This document shows positions 36,858 to 46,869 of a DNA stretch of 64,000 bases, one piece after another. The stretch comes from Sulfolobales archaeon HS-7. Lineage in GTDB: Archaea > Thermoproteota > Thermoprotei_A > Sulfolobales > Sulfolobaceae. The translations under genes were made by a program, and so were the position numbers. Below the pieces are notes generated by a model that was not told where the DNA came from, did not search any database, and saw only the letters and a list, made by a program, of their open reading frames with translations. Numbering within the stretch: the first letter of the stretch is position 1; each line of letters starts with the position of its first letter. The stretch covers positions 1,659,369 to 1,723,368 of the forward strand of contig AP024596.1 of the NCBI GenBank assembly GCA_019704295.1, in the 5' to 3' direction.

Positions 36858-37424
36858 ATGCAAATCGGAGTTGTAGTCCTAGCTGCTGGACAGTCCAAGA
36901 GATTTGGCAGTAACAAAATGTTGGCTGAAATAAGAGGAGTTCCGATCATTAAATGGACGTTAAGCATTTATCAAGGATTTGAAAGAGTGATTATAGTTGG
37001 GAAAGACGCAGGGAAAATGCTTGAACTTTTGAAAAACGAAGTCGTGATTTACAACCCGACCTACGAAAAAGGGATGAGTACTTCTCTAAAACTGGGCATT
37101 AAGTTTTTCCATGATAAACACGGTATTCTCGTAGCCTTAGGTGACATGCCATTTATCAAGAGAGAAACTGTAAGTAAAATCTTGGGGTCTTTTTCCCTAG
37201 AGTGTTCAGCAGTTGTCCCCGTATATTCAAATATTCCAGGAAATCCAGTGTTATTAGGTAAAAGGATATTCCAAAGCGTGTTGACACTTGAAGGGGATAG
37301 AGGTGCAAAGAAACTCCTCGAGGAGAGAAAAGATGTATGCTTTATAGACGTCGATGATGATGGTGTTACGCTAGACGTAGATACTCCTGAGGATTTTGCC
37401 TTATTTTTTCAGCGGCAAGTTTGA
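36858..37424 (+). CDS. mocA: MocA-like molybdenum cofactor cytidylyltransferase
   Basis: The 188-residue nucleotidyltransferase has [15 protein letters not shown] (the nucleotide-binding loop), [17 protein letters not shown] and [10 protein letters not shown], which match the MobA-like proteins that make molybdopterin cytosine dinucleotide for the xanthine-oxidase family. Its 3' end overlaps the convergent coxS gene by 59 bases. The neighbouring coxG, coxS and coxM support the assignment. Confidence 0.9.
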   Translation: MQIGVVVLAAGQSKRFGSNKMLAEIRGVPIIKWTLSIYQGFERVIIVGKDAGKMLELLKNEVVIYNPTYEKGMSTSLKLGIKFFHDKHGILVALGDMPFIKRETVSKILGSFSLECSAVVPVYSNIPGNPVLLGKRIFQSVLTLEGDRGAKKLLEERKDVCFIDVDDDGVTLDVDTPEDFALFFQRQV

Positions 37425-37890
37425 TGGCTTCTACAATGTTCTGATAGCCCGTGCATCTGCATAGATTTCCAGATATTCCCTCCCTTATCTCCTGTTCCGT
37501 CGGATTTTGATTATGCTTTAGAAACCAGTAGGCTTGCAATATCATACCAGGCGTGCAATATCCGCACTGTAACCCGTGCTTTTCCCAAAATGCCTCCTGA
37601 ATAGGGTGTAGTTTACCATCTTTTGCCATTCCCTCGATAGTAAGTATTTCAGAACCATCAGCTTCAACTGCCAGCAAAGTGCATGATTTCACTGACTTAC
37701 CATTAAGTATTACAGTACAGGCACCGCAGTTAGAGGTATCACATCCTACGTGAACTCCCGTATATCCGAGATCCCTTAGCACGTGTACGAGCAACCGCCT
37801 TGGTTCTACCTCAACCTCTTGTTCCTCTCCATTTACCTTTAATTTAATCTTAACTTTGTCGTTCTGAGTGTAGACTTTCATGACTTTCAC
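37366..37890 (-). CDS. 2Fe-2S small subunit of molybdenum hydroxylase (CoxS-like)
   Basis: The 174-residue subunit has the plant-type cluster motif [21 protein letters not shown] and the second, all-helical cluster motif with [13 protein letters not shown] and [16 protein letters not shown]: four plus four cysteines in the expected pattern. It transfers electrons from the molybdenum centre to FAD. It begins within the last four bases of coxM. Its extended C terminus overlaps mocA. Confidence 0.94.
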   Translation of the reverse strand: MKVMKVYTQNDKVKIKLKVNGEEQEVEVEPRRLLVHVLRDLGYTGVHVGCDTSNCGACTVILNGKSVKSCTLLAVEADGSEILTIEGMAKDGKLHPIQEAFWEKHGLQCGYCTPGMILQAYWFLKHNQNPTEQEIREGISGNLCRCTGYQNIVEAIKLAAEKIRQNPQEYLRLA

Positions 37891-38738
37891 CTCTCAAGAG
37901 CTTCCTTTAAAGCTCTCTTAGTCATTACTTTCACCATTTTCTTTTTGTATTCTACGGAACCCCTTATGTCCGCTGTTGGATTTGAAACCTTCATAGCTTC
38001 TTCTCCTGCCTTATCGAGTAGTTCGTCTGACGGCTTGTTACCTTTAAGTAATTCCTCTGCTTCCTTCGCTCTAATTGCTTTAGGTCCCACAGAAGTAAGA
38101 CCTATCCTTACATCCTCTATCTCCTCTCCATTCATCTTGATCAAAACTGCTACTCCCACAATTGCGTAATCCCCAGCCCTTCTCTCAAGTTTCCTATATC
38201 TGTATTTATAGGCTGGCAACTTCGGAATAACGATCTCTTGCACTAACTCCCCTTGCTTTAAGTCGGTTGTGAAAACGTCTTTCTGAAAACTCGAGAAAGG
38301 TACGTCCCTGACTCCCCCTCTATTTCTTATCCTAACTATAGCGTCGAGAGCTATCAGAGACGCAGGATAGTCTGCAGCGGGATCCGAATTAGAGACAACG
38401 CCCCCTATCGTACCCATATTCCTCACTTGTGGATCAGCGACAACTGAGGCAGCCTCCGAAAGTAAAGGTACGTTTTTATTGATAATATCGTTTGTATTCA
38501 ACTCGAAGTGAGTTACTAACGCACCAATAGAGACAGTATCTTTCCCGTCATTAACGAAATGAAGTTCCTTTAAGCCCCTAATGTTTACTAGATAGGATGG
38601 TCTAATTATTCTCAGCTTTAACATGGGGATCAAGCTATGTCCCCCGGCTAATGGTCTTGCGTCCTGTTCTTTTTCTAGAAACTCAAGGACCTCGTCCATC
38701 GATTCAGGAATTACGTAACCGAACTTAGGTGGATACAT
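37887..38738 (-). CDS. FAD-binding medium subunit of molybdenum hydroxylase (CoxM-like)
   Basis: The 283-residue subunit has the FAD motifs [18 protein letters not shown] and [17 protein letters not shown] and the C-terminal dehydrogenase domain. It is the first gene in the coxM-coxS pair. The gene that should follow or precede it, the large molybdopterin subunit, is missing here; one lies isolated at 3711-5732. The upstream region (38739 onwards) is AT-rich. Confidence 0.93.
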   Translation of the reverse strand: MYPPKFGYVIPESMDEVLEFLEKEQDARPLAGGHSLIPMLKLRIIRPSYLVNIRGLKELHFVNDGKDTVSIGALVTHFELNTNDIINKNVPLLSEAASVVADPQVRNMGTIGGVVSNSDPAADYPASLIALDAIVRIRNRGGVRDVPFSSFQKDVFTTDLKQGELVQEIVIPKLPAYKYRYRKLERRAGDYAIVGVAVLIKMNGEEIEDVRIGLTSVGPKAIRAKEAEELLKGNKPSDELLDKAGEEAMKVSNPTADIRGSVEYKKKMVKVMTKRALKEALER

Positions 38739-39264
38739 TACTTTAACTAACGTTACGCCAAATATAAATGCTACATCTTTTTGTTATAGCTAGAATATAT
38801 TTATTGAATATACTATTGATACTACATTATTAATCACAGAGGAGATTTTCGGGGCGATCCACGCCTCCTTTGCGAATTTTGTATATTTCAGTAAACATAA
38901 TAAATTAAATTCAATTTTACTGCAATCACTGGTAGGGATTTAAACTTAGCAATTTACTGTATTTCGTCTTAATTTCTCTTAAATTACAATTCGCGATTAA
39001 CTCATGAACGGCCCAAGTTTAGACCCTCATGAGTTACATCTTTAACCTAACGGGAAGTTAAGGGGACGAAAGTCTCCCTTCCATGAGAGATGGGTAGTCC
39101 CTTATGGAAACGACTTTATTTTTATATATACATGATCCTCCGAAGGATACCAGTCAACTCCTTATAGAGGTGTTCGCATGCTAGCATTGACCATACTCAA
39201 GATTTTTAGTCTGTGAACTCCTCCCATAAGTTCAGATCTTTCACCCTCATAGTTTAGTGAGCTC
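38739..39264. other. Gap of 526 bases with an orphan structured element
   Basis: No gene is seen. The gap holds the promoter of coxM, an AT-rich stretch (38890-38960), and the hairpin at 39058-39103. The remaining 160 bases to the end of the GTPase gene show nothing that I recognise. Confidence 0.5.
39050..39110 (+). repeat. Orphan copy of the IS200/IS605-type end hairpin
   Basis: AAGGGGAC (39060-39067) pairs with GTCTCCCTT (39072-39080; one bulged T) across a GAAA loop, and with the distal GTCCCTT (about 39097-39103). Between lies ATGAGAGATGGGTAG, with GGG-TAGT-CCC. It is nearly collinear with the minus strand of 1461-1501 (shared CGAAAGTC, CCCTTCC, TGAG, CCCTTA) but no transposase gene accompanies it. 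The G-U pair of the IS copy is A-U here, a compensated change. Confidence 0.6.
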
Positions 39265-40812
39265 TTACTCTACTATTCCAATTCCGCGCGTTCTTCCTTC
39301 CCTGAAAACGAAAATTTGCCCATTCTCCATATATTCGGGCCGATATAGGAATTCCATTCTCACATTCGACGAATCTCCTGCTCTCAACACTTTCTTCTCT
39401 ATATTCTTAAACCTTACTGCCTGCCTTATCGTAACTAAATGTAATGTGGCAACATAGCCTTCCTTAATCGTAGTCGGATGATGTAGTAAGAACACTCTTG
39501 CGTCAAATTCCGTAGTTCCTCTCGACGGTCTATAGATTATAACCATTCCCTTCCTTAGGGAATCCTTTTCTATTCCCTGTAAGGCAAAAGTGGCTATAAT
39601 CTTCGCTTGTACTCTATCGACGAAAACCCTATTTACTTGTATCCCCTTTACCCTAACCTTAACGAATTGACCCTCCTGCGAAGGACCCAAGTATACTTCT
39701 TGGTTCATTTGAATGCTTCCACGAACTAAAGTTGCAAGGACAACTACTCCAACCCCTTTTACATCGTAAATTTCATCTATATACGCTAGTAAACCTGACT
39801 CTGATGGCGTTTTCTTCGATTGGAGCAGATTCATGAACCTGAGTAGGAGAGGAATGCCTTCGTAAGTCACATTTGACACCCTGAATATTGGAACAACTCT
39901 GTTTGTCCTCATTGAGCGGAATGCGTTATACAGATCTCCCTCCTCTTCAACCACATAGGCTAGCTTGTTTATGCCGGGCAGTTTTAGAACAGACTTTACC
40001 TCATTCACCACTTTTTCAACTCTCTCCTTATCGTATTTATCGATCTTAGTTACTACTACGAACATAGGAATTTTCAGAACCGACGTTAGTCCTAAATGCT
40101 CTCTTCCCATAGAGCTCAACCCGTCATCGCATCCAACTGTTAACATGACGTAATCCGTTCCGTAGCCCATTAGTCCTTTTAGTGTAGTCCTAAGGTACTT
40201 TTCGTGCCCCGCCAAGTCAATTATTTTAATTATTTTAGAAGAACGCAGGGTAATCTCCGCCTCGTCCAGTGGGTCCCTCATATTATGGTTTACGACCCTC
40301 CCCTCTTGATCAAATCCAAGAATTCGCATTCCAACAGCCGAAGTCCTACCGCTTACTACTTCGTGTAGGAACCTTGCAACTGCGTTTCTCAGAATGCCGT
40401 TTCCGTCGTCTTTCCTTCCTGTTATTAATGCACCAAGTAAAGTCGTCTTCCCGGCGTTCACATGTCCAAGAACAGCCACGTGAATGGTTATGGGCAACTT
40501 CTCCTTAGTTCGTCTAATCAAAATCTCAGCAGCGTACATACCATGATTAACCTCTACTCTCCTCAATATAGAAACTTTAGCATTGATCACCTCTGCGACC
40601 TTCCCAAGTATTTCTACACTTCGAGTGAGTTCCACCTCCGTTATTCCCTTAACTTGACCATCATCCGACACTCCTAGAAAATAGATAGCCTCGCCTCCTC
40701 CCTCCTCCAACCTGTACTTCATCTGCGTTGCTAATCTCTCAAGTCTATCAACATTGTCTGCACTGAGAAGTAGTTTATACTCTATTGCTCCTTCGTCCCT
40801 CTCTGGCTCCAT
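39265..40812 (-). CDS. GTPBP1-like translational GTPase (EF-Tu superfamily)
   Basis: The 515-residue GTPase has an N-terminal 100-residue extension, then G1 LGHVNAGKTTLLG, G3 DLAGHEKYLRTT and G4 VTKIDKYD, and two C-terminal beta-barrel domains. The domain order fits archaeal relatives of eukaryotic GTPBP1/2, which work with the ribosome or RNA surveillance. The G2 switch region contains a conserved-looking Thr in SGRTSAVG. It is transcribed divergently from the ZPR1 gene, 67 bases apart. Confidence 0.88.
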   Translation of the reverse strand: MEPERDEGAIEYKLLLSADNVDRLERLATQMKYRLEEGGGEAIYFLGVSDDGQVKGITEVELTRSVEILGKVAEVINAKVSILRRVEVNHGMYAAEILIRRTKEKLPITIHVAVLGHVNAGKTTLLGALITGRKDDGNGILRNAVARFLHEVVSGRTSAVGMRILGFDQEGRVVNHNMRDPLDEAEITLRSSKIIKIIDLAGHEKYLRTTLKGLMGYGTDYVMLTVGCDDGLSSMGREHLGLTSVLKIPMFVVVTKIDKYDKERVEKVVNEVKSVLKLPGINKLAYVVEEEGDLYNAFRSMRTNRVVPIFRVSNVTYEGIPLLLRFMNLLQSKKTPSESGLLAYIDEIYDVKGVGVVVLATLVRGSIQMNQEVYLGPSQEGQFVKVRVKGIQVNRVFVDRVQAKIIATFALQGIEKDSLRKGMVIIYRPSRGTTEFDARVFLLHHPTTIKEGYVATLHLVTIRQAVRFKNIEKKVLRAGDSSNVRMEFLYRPEYMENGQIFVFREGRTRGIGIVE

Positions 40813-40879
40813 ATTTCCCAGGCTTATAAAGCCCCCACCTTTACTTCTGCTTTTTATCTTTTAAACATTATTATTAAGT

Positions 40880-41362
40880 ATGGGAAAGCTCGAGCTGATA
40901 TATGAAGAGACTTTGGAGTGTCCAATTTGTCATAACAAGACGCTTTTAGTGACTGATTACATCTACGATAGTGGGATCACAGGTAAGCTCTTACTTTCCT
41001 CCAGTTCTTGTTCTACCTGTGGGTATAAAGTGGCTAGTGAATCTCCCGTTGAAGTTAATGAGGAAAAGATTATAGAAATAAAAGTTAACAATGAAGATGA
41101 CCTAGGCACGTTAGTTTACAGATCGGGTTTTGCAATGATAAGAATCCCAGAATTGGGACTGGAGGATTTCCCAGGAGGTTCGTCGCCTGGAGAGATCACG
41201 ACAATTGAGGGTATTCTAGAAAGACTTATTGAGAACCTTAAGGACTTCGGAGATGTTTCCAAGTTAGAGCAGGCTATGCGTGGAGACATTAAATTTACAA
41301 TAATAATAGAAGATCCTTACGGCTTAAGCTTTGCGATTAAAAAAAATATTACTCAATCTTGA
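40880..41362 (+). CDS. ZPR1 zinc-finger domain protein
   Basis: The 160-residue protein has a four-cysteine zinc site (CPICHNK, then CSTCGYK) and the ZPR1 core PELGLEDFPGG and GEITTIEGILERLIE. Eukaryotic ZPR1 binds EF-1A and helps its folding; the single-domain archaeal form is uncharacterised. Its position opposite an EF-Tu-like GTPase gene is suggestive. The 3' end overlaps the Hsp20 gene by 14 bases. Confidence 0.93.
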   Translation: MGKLELIYEETLECPICHNKTLLVTDYIYDSGITGKLLLSSSSCSTCGYKVASESPVEVNEEKIIEIKVNNEDDLGTLVYRSGFAMIRIPELGLEDFPGGSSPGEITTIEGILERLIENLKDFGDVSKLEQAMRGDIKFTIIIEDPYGLSFAIKKNITQS

Positions 41363-41861
41363 TTTCCTTGCCTTTAAATGACTGCTGTTTCTTCTTGAGA
41401 TTAATTTCCAGAACACCGTTCTTGTATGTAGCTTTGACACTGTCCTCGTCCACCTCTGCGGGGAGTTCAACAGTCTTACTGTATTTCTTATCCTGTGCAT
41501 CTGCAGTGATAAACAGCTTATCGCCATTTATACTGACCTTAATCTTGTCCTTATCTGCGCCTGGAATTTCCGCCAGTACTCTAATGTCATTATCTTTTTC
41601 AATTATATCGACTAGTGGTTCCCTCTCGTTACTTATTACAGGTTTGCTTCCAAGTCTCTTTACGTTACCGAATTCCTGAATCTGCGGTTTTCCATCAGGT
41701 CCTACGGTTACCCTGAATCCATACACGTAAGGTCCTATTTCTCCAGTTGATGAGGTGCTTGCTCTCCTCATAAGTTCCCTCTCAAACTCCTCGAATTCCT
41801 TCTGCATATCCTCAATCATCTCGTCGAAGTAATCGAATATATCCCTAATCTTCTTGGGCAT
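41349..41861 (-). CDS. Hsp20-family small heat-shock protein
   Basis: The alpha-crystallin domain is at about residues 75-170 (DIRVLAEIPGADKDKIKV, then LFITADA and YKNGVLEINLKK), preceded by a helical N-terminal arm rich in Glu. Length from the ATG at 41861 is 170 residues (the open frame extends to a TTG at 41873). It forms ATP-independent chaperone oligomers. It stands alone. Confidence 0.92.
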   Translation of the reverse strand: MPKKIRDIFDYFDEMIEDMQKEFEEFERELMRRASTSSTGEIGPYVYGFRVTVGPDGKPQIQEFGNVKRLGSKPVISNEREPLVDIIEKDNDIRVLAEIPGADKDKIKVSINGDKLFITADAQDKKYSKTVELPAEVDEDSVKATYKNGVLEINLKKKQQSFKGKEIKIE

Positions 41862-42024
41862 CGTGGTCACCAAGTACTTCTGGCCTCTTAAGGAAATAAA
41901 GTTAACCGAACGAAAAAAATTTAAGTCAGAGCACGTAATATTTATTTTTTAATAAAAAGAGAAGTGAATAAATGATTAAAGCTCAGGCATCTGAGGAATG
42001 ATGAATGCCCGACCCAAGGATGAA

Positions 42025-42423
42025 CTACGGTTGAATTAATTCAATTAGAACTCCGTTAGCGGATCGGGGATGGATGAAAACGGTTAGGTAATTTAAGGCT
42101 CCTCTCCTTGGGGTTTCATCTATGAAAGTATAATTCGACTTCATCTTCTGAATGAATTCCCATATATTGGGGACTAGTATTGCAATATGATGTAGCCCTT
42201 CTCCTCTTTTGGTGAGGAATCTAGCAACGGGATTGACTTCGTTATAATGAACGGGCTGGATTAGTTCTATCATGGAGTCCCCATTCCTCAAGAAAATAAC
42301 TTTAATATCCCTGTCCTCTAAAACCCCGGACCACGTTATGTCAAAGCCTAATGTTTCGTAAATTTTAGACGTCTTCTCCAAATTTTTAGTGGCTATTCCA
42401 ACGTGATGAATTCCGGTACTCAT
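42025..42423 (-). CDS. mce: Methylmalonyl-CoA epimerase
   Basis: The 132-residue VOC-fold protein has the metal ligands of the family: HHVGIA (His near the N terminus), MIELIQP, GEGLHHIAIL, and NGVLIELIQP. It interconverts (2R)- and (2S)-methylmalonyl-CoA, the step before the mutase at 56076, in the 3-hydroxypropionate/4-hydroxybutyrate cycle or propionate use. Start: tandem ATGs at 42426 and 42423; further upstream is also open. The gene is not next to the mutase. Confidence 0.93.
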   Translation of the reverse strand: MSTGIHHVGIATKNLEKTSKIYETLGFDITWSGVLEDRDIKVIFLRNGDSMIELIQPVHYNEVNPVARFLTKRGEGLHHIAILVPNIWEFIQKMKSNYTFIDETPRRGALNYLTVFIHPRSANGVLIELIQP

Positions 42424-42459
42424 CATATGATTTTTAAGGTAGAACATTAATAGTTGATT

Positions 42460-42576
42460 ATGATAACTAACTCGATTGCTAACGTAGGGACAATAATTTA
42501 CGCTTCAGCCTACCTTTCGTTACTCCTAGCATCGATAGGTGCCGCTATAGTGCTAATAAATAGGAGGAAGACATAA
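42460..42576 (+). CDS. Single-span membrane peptide of 38 residues
   Basis: A short frame gives MITNSIANVGTII at the start, a hydrophobic helix (YASAYLSLLLASIGAAIVLI) and a basic end NRRKT. An AT-rich tttttaaggt 20-30 bases upstream could be a TATA box. The frame is well-formed, and the design (N-out, short, basic C-terminal tail) fits a real peptide, but the family is unknown to me. Confidence 0.55.
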   Translation: MITNSIANVGTIIYASAYLSLLLASIGAAIVLINRRKT

Positions 42577-42666
42577 CTAACCAGAATGTCCTAGGAAAAC
42601 CTTAAAATATTACTTAGCGGGGCAAGGGAGATTCAAAAAAGGGGGGTATAGGAGGTTAAAGAAAAG

Positions 42667-44586
42667 TTAACTTAGCAACGTGAGAAGATTACCTAATTGA
42701 AACGGATTTATATGTAGTATGTAGAAAAGGGATAATTCCATGGCAAGGATAGAAGCTAAAGCTACTATAGAAACCTGAAAAACTCTAAAAGTACTTTTGG
42801 CAGTAGAATCGTAGGCTTTTGCGTATAAAATTCCAAAGATCACTCCTGTTTCAGCTATCATAAACTCTAGGGTAGGAAGCATTTGCTCAAGTACATTTCC
42901 AATGTGTGTAAAAGCTTGGAAGAAAGTCAATATACCGGTAAGTCCGCCAAGCGAAACTGAGAAGCCTTGAGCAGAAGCTGTCTGTATCGTGGATTGGAGA
43001 TCGGGTACTTGAACAAGAGACGATATTGTAACCATGACGTACACGGTAAGTACTATTATTCCAGCTAGTAGGGCAGGAGCAAGTACGGTAGAACCTAGAA
43101 AAGCATATAGACTTTCCTTTTTCTTTTGCAACGCATCATAATACGCATCCCCTATTTCAGAAAGTCGCCTTAAGACATCATATCTTAAAACTCCTTGCCT
43201 ATCCATATCGATAAGGGATCTAAATACGGTCTTTGCCAACCACGAGTCGGAGTCAGGATAAACCTGACCTACTGTTACTGCCTCAGACAAGTAACTATCG
43301 ATCATTCGGTTTATTTCCCTTCCAAACGCCTTGTTCCCCCTCAGTTTGGTTAATGCCGTATAAAGATTGTCTCCTGTAGACCTTATGTGCTCAGCTACAG
43401 ACCTTAGAAATATTGGCATTTTCTCATCTGCCTCATTCTTCCATTTCATTCTTCGATATATCGGATAACCATAAACTGCCGTAAAAACCATTACGGGAAA
43501 TAGAAATAACATCCATAACTGAACGGAAAACCGCAAAAAGTTCTCCAAAAGGAATATACCCGCAAACGTGCCCCCACCTAGGAATAAACCCCAAAACAGA
43601 TTTCCCTTTATCTTAACGTCCTCCGGGGGAGATTGAAAAACTAAGTAAAGAATCAATCCAATTCCTAATAACGGATACATAAAGAAGGCTATTGAATCAG
43701 CACCGTATATCGGATTGTTTTGAACAATGGCAAACCATATGGCAAGCATAGGGAGCATTAACAAAAAGAGTAACGAGAGTTCGCTCATGCTAGATGCGAC
43801 CTTTCCAAATCTCTCCCACTTATCTCGAAGGAAGTCCATTACTTCGACTGTCATTCTGTCCAAATATGAGGATAGACTTCCTCCTATCTTAGATATTGAT
43901 ACAGAACCTGAGAGAATTCTTTCAAATATCGTTGATGGGTGATCTATTGCTTCTCTCATTACTGCATCGTCAGGTTGCATTGAGAATACTACGAAGTCCC
44001 TGTAAATTTTCTCAAATTCCCTAGATGATTCCGGAAGGGTGTCCTTCTCTCGCTTAAGCTGTTCAATCATTTTTATAACTCCAATCCCTAGCTGGGACAT
44101 GCTCCACATCATAAGTGCCAGAATTGGTAATTCTTTCGACATTTGAGAGGATATATTATTTCTAATCTCGTAAGTTTTTACCCAAGGGTAAAATATTGTT
44201 AATGGGGACAACGCGGCGGAGGCTAAACCATAGTAAGGATTTCCCGTAAACACGTAAATAAAGATAGAGACTATTGCTACAAGGGGAAAACCCAATAATG
44301 TGTACCATTTAGCTTGGGACAGCCAAAGGTCAGGACTCTCAATAACCTTTGCTCTCTCTATTAGAGAGGCCATAACGTCAACCATATCCGAATTTCTATA
44401 CTTAAACGATAAAACAGTTAAGAGGGTGGTGTAGATGGCTAAAGATGACAATATCGTGAATAGATATATATTTTTAACGAAATAAAGAAATATTATCGAG
44501 AGGGCTAAAAAGGTTGCAGTGAGGATCGTGCCAAGGGACGGATTGTAAATTTCTAATGAGAAACTTCTCTTCACTCCTCCTATCAC
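42667..44586 (-). CDS. TadC/ArlJ-like platform protein of a type IV pilus system
   Basis: The 639-residue integral membrane protein has about nine to ten helices and the duplicated T2SSF-type domain (about residues 150-320 and 380-520; LRGNKAFGREI with FRSLIDMDRQGV). It is the platform that interacts with the ATPase next to it. It is longer than archaellar ArlJ (about 470-560), with an extra N-terminal pair of helices. It overlaps the ATPase gene by four bases. Confidence 0.88.
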   Translation of the reverse strand: MIGGVKRSFSLEIYNPSLGTILTATFLALSIIFLYFVKNIYLFTILSSLAIYTTLLTVLSFKYRNSDMVDVMASLIERAKVIESPDLWLSQAKWYTLLGFPLVAIVSIFIYVFTGNPYYGLASAALSPLTIFYPWVKTYEIRNNISSQMSKELPILALMMWSMSQLGIGVIKMIEQLKREKDTLPESSREFEKIYRDFVVFSMQPDDAVMREAIDHPSTIFERILSGSVSISKIGGSLSSYLDRMTVEVMDFLRDKWERFGKVASSMSELSLLFLLMLPMLAIWFAIVQNNPIYGADSIAFFMYPLLGIGLILYLVFQSPPEDVKIKGNLFWGLFLGGGTFAGIFLLENFLRFSVQLWMLFLFPVMVFTAVYGYPIYRRMKWKNEADEKMPIFLRSVAEHIRSTGDNLYTALTKLRGNKAFGREINRMIDSYLSEAVTVGQVYPDSDSWLAKTVFRSLIDMDRQGVLRYDVLRRLSEIGDAYYDALQKKKESLYAFLGSTVLAPALLAGIIVLTVYVMVTISSLVQVPDLQSTIQTASAQGFSVSLGGLTGILTFFQAFTHIGNVLEQMLPTLEFMIAETGVIFGILYAKAYDSTAKSTFRVFQVSIVALASILAMELSLFYILHINPFQLGNLLTLLS

Positions 44587-46118
44587 ATTACTCCCCTCCT
44601 TTCGTAGAACTTCTGGAGTCCGCTCTTGAACTCGGTAATCGTACTCTTTGCGGTTAGTTTGAAGAATTCATTCCTTTCCTCTAATTCTAGTTTGAGCCCT
44701 TCCTCAGTTTTCCCCTTTTTATACGCTAATAAGGAGAGCCGTTTGCTTTTGATGAGATCAGAGTCGTCCCACATATCAGTCACAGGGTTATAAACAGCTA
44801 GTCTATTATAGACGGCTTGACCTTGAATGAGATTAATCTCTCCCATTTCCTGTACTCTTCTCCTCAGAAACGTATTTCCATTTACGTTCACTGGAAAGGA
44901 ATCAATGAATACTACTAAGGAAATTATTGAGAAGAAAGAGTCGTCAATACCTGAGTAATTAAATCTGGCCTTCAGTGATGGGAAGTCCTCTGCGTGAATT
45001 GAGGTCACTCCTCCGTGACCGCTGGCCACTGAATGAATGAACTCGTTTAATTCCTCCTTTGTCCTCACCTCTCCTACTGACACTAGATCCGGTCTTATCC
45101 TCAGCGTGTGAGCTATCAGTTTATCGAGAGGTATGTCAACAGCCTCGGCATACTCCATAAAAGTTGTACTTTTTCTGGAAATCAGCCTTACCCAGTTAGG
45201 ATGAATTACCTTAAGTTCTGGGATTTCCTCAACCGTCACTATTTTCCAAGTTGGTGGAAGAATGGTAAGCATGCCGTTTATAAGTGTCGTCTTACCGGTT
45301 CCCGATCTCCCAACCACTAATACGACTCCCCTATTTTCCAACACATACCATATTGCTGATGCCATCCAATCGGACATAATTCTCTTGCTGTAAATCATAT
45401 AACTAAGGGTCCATACGTCTTCTAAGGGTTTTCTTATAGATATCGATGAACCTGGAAGAGAAACCTCCCTTCCGTAAGTAAGGGCTAATCTGTATCCCTC
45501 AGGAGAAATAGCATCGACTATTGGTTTTGCTAGTGTAACGGACTTTCCAGCCTTCAATGCTATTCTCTGAACGAGGTAATCCGCGTCACTTGGAGTTAGA
45601 TGAATGTTGGTCGGAAGCCACGTTCCGAAACCTCTGTGAAAGACCCATACTACGTCTCCCCTTGCTTTATCAACTCCAGCACCTGCATATGAAATATCCT
45701 CAATCTCCATATCGTCAAAGAGAGGAGTTAGTACATTATATCTGAGGATGTCCCTTATCACGTAGTAACCCATAGTTTTGTCGTAGTCTATAGCCTGCAA
45801 AATTTGAGCTATCAACTGATCCTCCTCAGAGGGTTTTATGACGTAATACAGCATTTTCATCTTATTTTCAAGTTTAGCCTTCTTCTTCTCGTCAAGATAA
45901 GGTTCATCAATTTGATAGGAGAATCCATCGTTAGTCTTTACTACATATGAAGATGGGTACTCAACTCCTTTATCCTCATATTTCCACTTTAATTTAGTTT
46001 CGGATAGGATCTCTCCTTTATCCACCTTTTTAAGACATTTTATATTAATGTCAGTACCAAGTGGTGTTTCAGATGCCGTCACAATCTTCTTTCTCTTAAA
46101 CAAAGACATCTTACCCAC
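44583..46118 (-). CDS. Secretion ATPase of a type IV pilus system (GspE/ArlI superfamily)
   Basis: The 511-residue ATPase has Walker A VVGRSGTGKTTLI (about 270-280), the Asp box TVEEIPELKV, Walker B with PDLVSVGEVR and the His box SGHGGVTSIHAED. It powers pilin assembly. The neighbours are pilin-like proteins and a TadC-like platform; no ArlH, ArlX or ArlG homologue is next to it, so this is an adhesive pilus or bindosome-like system rather than the archaellum. A start at the ATG three codons in is equally possible. Confidence 0.92.
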   Translation of the reverse strand: MGKMSLFKRKKIVTASETPLGTDINIKCLKKVDKGEILSETKLKWKYEDKGVEYPSSYVVKTNDGFSYQIDEPYLDEKKKAKLENKMKMLYYVIKPSEEDQLIAQILQAIDYDKTMGYYVIRDILRYNVLTPLFDDMEIEDISYAGAGVDKARGDVVWVFHRGFGTWLPTNIHLTPSDADYLVQRIALKAGKSVTLAKPIVDAISPEGYRLALTYGREVSLPGSSISIRKPLEDVWTLSYMIYSKRIMSDWMASAIWYVLENRGVVLVVGRSGTGKTTLINGMLTILPPTWKIVTVEEIPELKVIHPNWVRLISRKSTTFMEYAEAVDIPLDKLIAHTLRIRPDLVSVGEVRTKEELNEFIHSVASGHGGVTSIHAEDFPSLKARFNYSGIDDSFFSIISLVVFIDSFPVNVNGNTFLRRRVQEMGEINLIQGQAVYNRLAVYNPVTDMWDDSDLIKSKRLSLLAYKKGKTEEGLKLELEERNEFFKLTAKSTITEFKSGLQKFYERRGVM

Positions 46119-46869
46119 CTCCTTCGCAGACCCTTCTGTAGCATGGCTGAAAGTCGTTTAATGGAAGCATTGAAGAGTGTTCTAGATTACCGTAAGCTGT
46201 TGTAACTGCAGCCATGATATTCTGAAATTCATGCTGGCTTAACTCATTGAAGAAATACGTATTGATCAGAACGTTTTTCGAGCCAATAGGCGGTAGGTTA
46301 AGGTTACACCCATTCCCCCGATGCAGTCCGTACGTTACATTATTGTAATCTTGGATGCTTTGAAACACGTAGTATGTTATTGAATATTCCTGTCCAGGAG
46401 CTAAATTCAGATTTAGGGGTTCACGATACCACGGAGTACCTTCTGGTACACCACCAATAGCATCCAACATTTCTAGGCTATCTATATGAGATACCACGGA
46501 ACCGATATTCTTTATGATTATGTTGATTTCATAGTAACTTCCCCAAAACTTCTCCCCTAGAGGTAGCGAACATGGTTGTGGAGGTGGAAGAGGGGGTGGA
46601 AGAGGTAGAGGTGTCGTATAATATTTCACTATCACGCAATGCTTTACTATTGATAGGGTTACGGAGATGTCTTCCTGATTTTTATTTTGTATGTGAAGTT
46701 GAGCTTGGCTAATTTCAGTTGAAATAGCTTGATTATCTGCAAAGAATATCCCCAAAGCAGCGAGTGAGGCTAGGACTATAAGGAGGAATATTATCGTTCC
46801 AATTACTGTCCCTAAACCTCTCCGAAGGAAACCCAATCCATAATTAAACACTATACGGAACCACCTCAT
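46111..46869 (-). CDS. Class III signal-peptide protein, pilin-like (fourth)
   Basis: The 252-residue protein has a class III (type IV pilin-like) N terminus: FLRRGLGTVIGTIIFLLIV, with the cut likely after RRG. A proline-rich linker (PLPLPPPLPPPQP) and a Cys pair (CNLN, CRRVC) follow. It is larger than a typical pilin and so may be a tip or minor subunit. It overlaps the gene before it by 26 bases and the ATPase after it by eight. Confidence 0.7.
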   Translation of the reverse strand: MRWFRIVFNYGLGFLRRGLGTVIGTIIFLLIVLASLAALGIFFADNQAISTEISQAQLHIQNKNQEDISVTLSIVKHCVIVKYYTTPLPLPPPLPPPQPCSLPLGEKFWGSYYEINIIIKNIGSVVSHIDSLEMLDAIGGVPEGTPWYREPLNLNLAPGQEYSITYYVFQSIQDYNNVTYGLHRGNGCNLNLPPIGSKNVLINTYFFNELSQHEFQNIMAAVTTAYGNLEHSSMLPLNDFQPCYRRVCEGGG

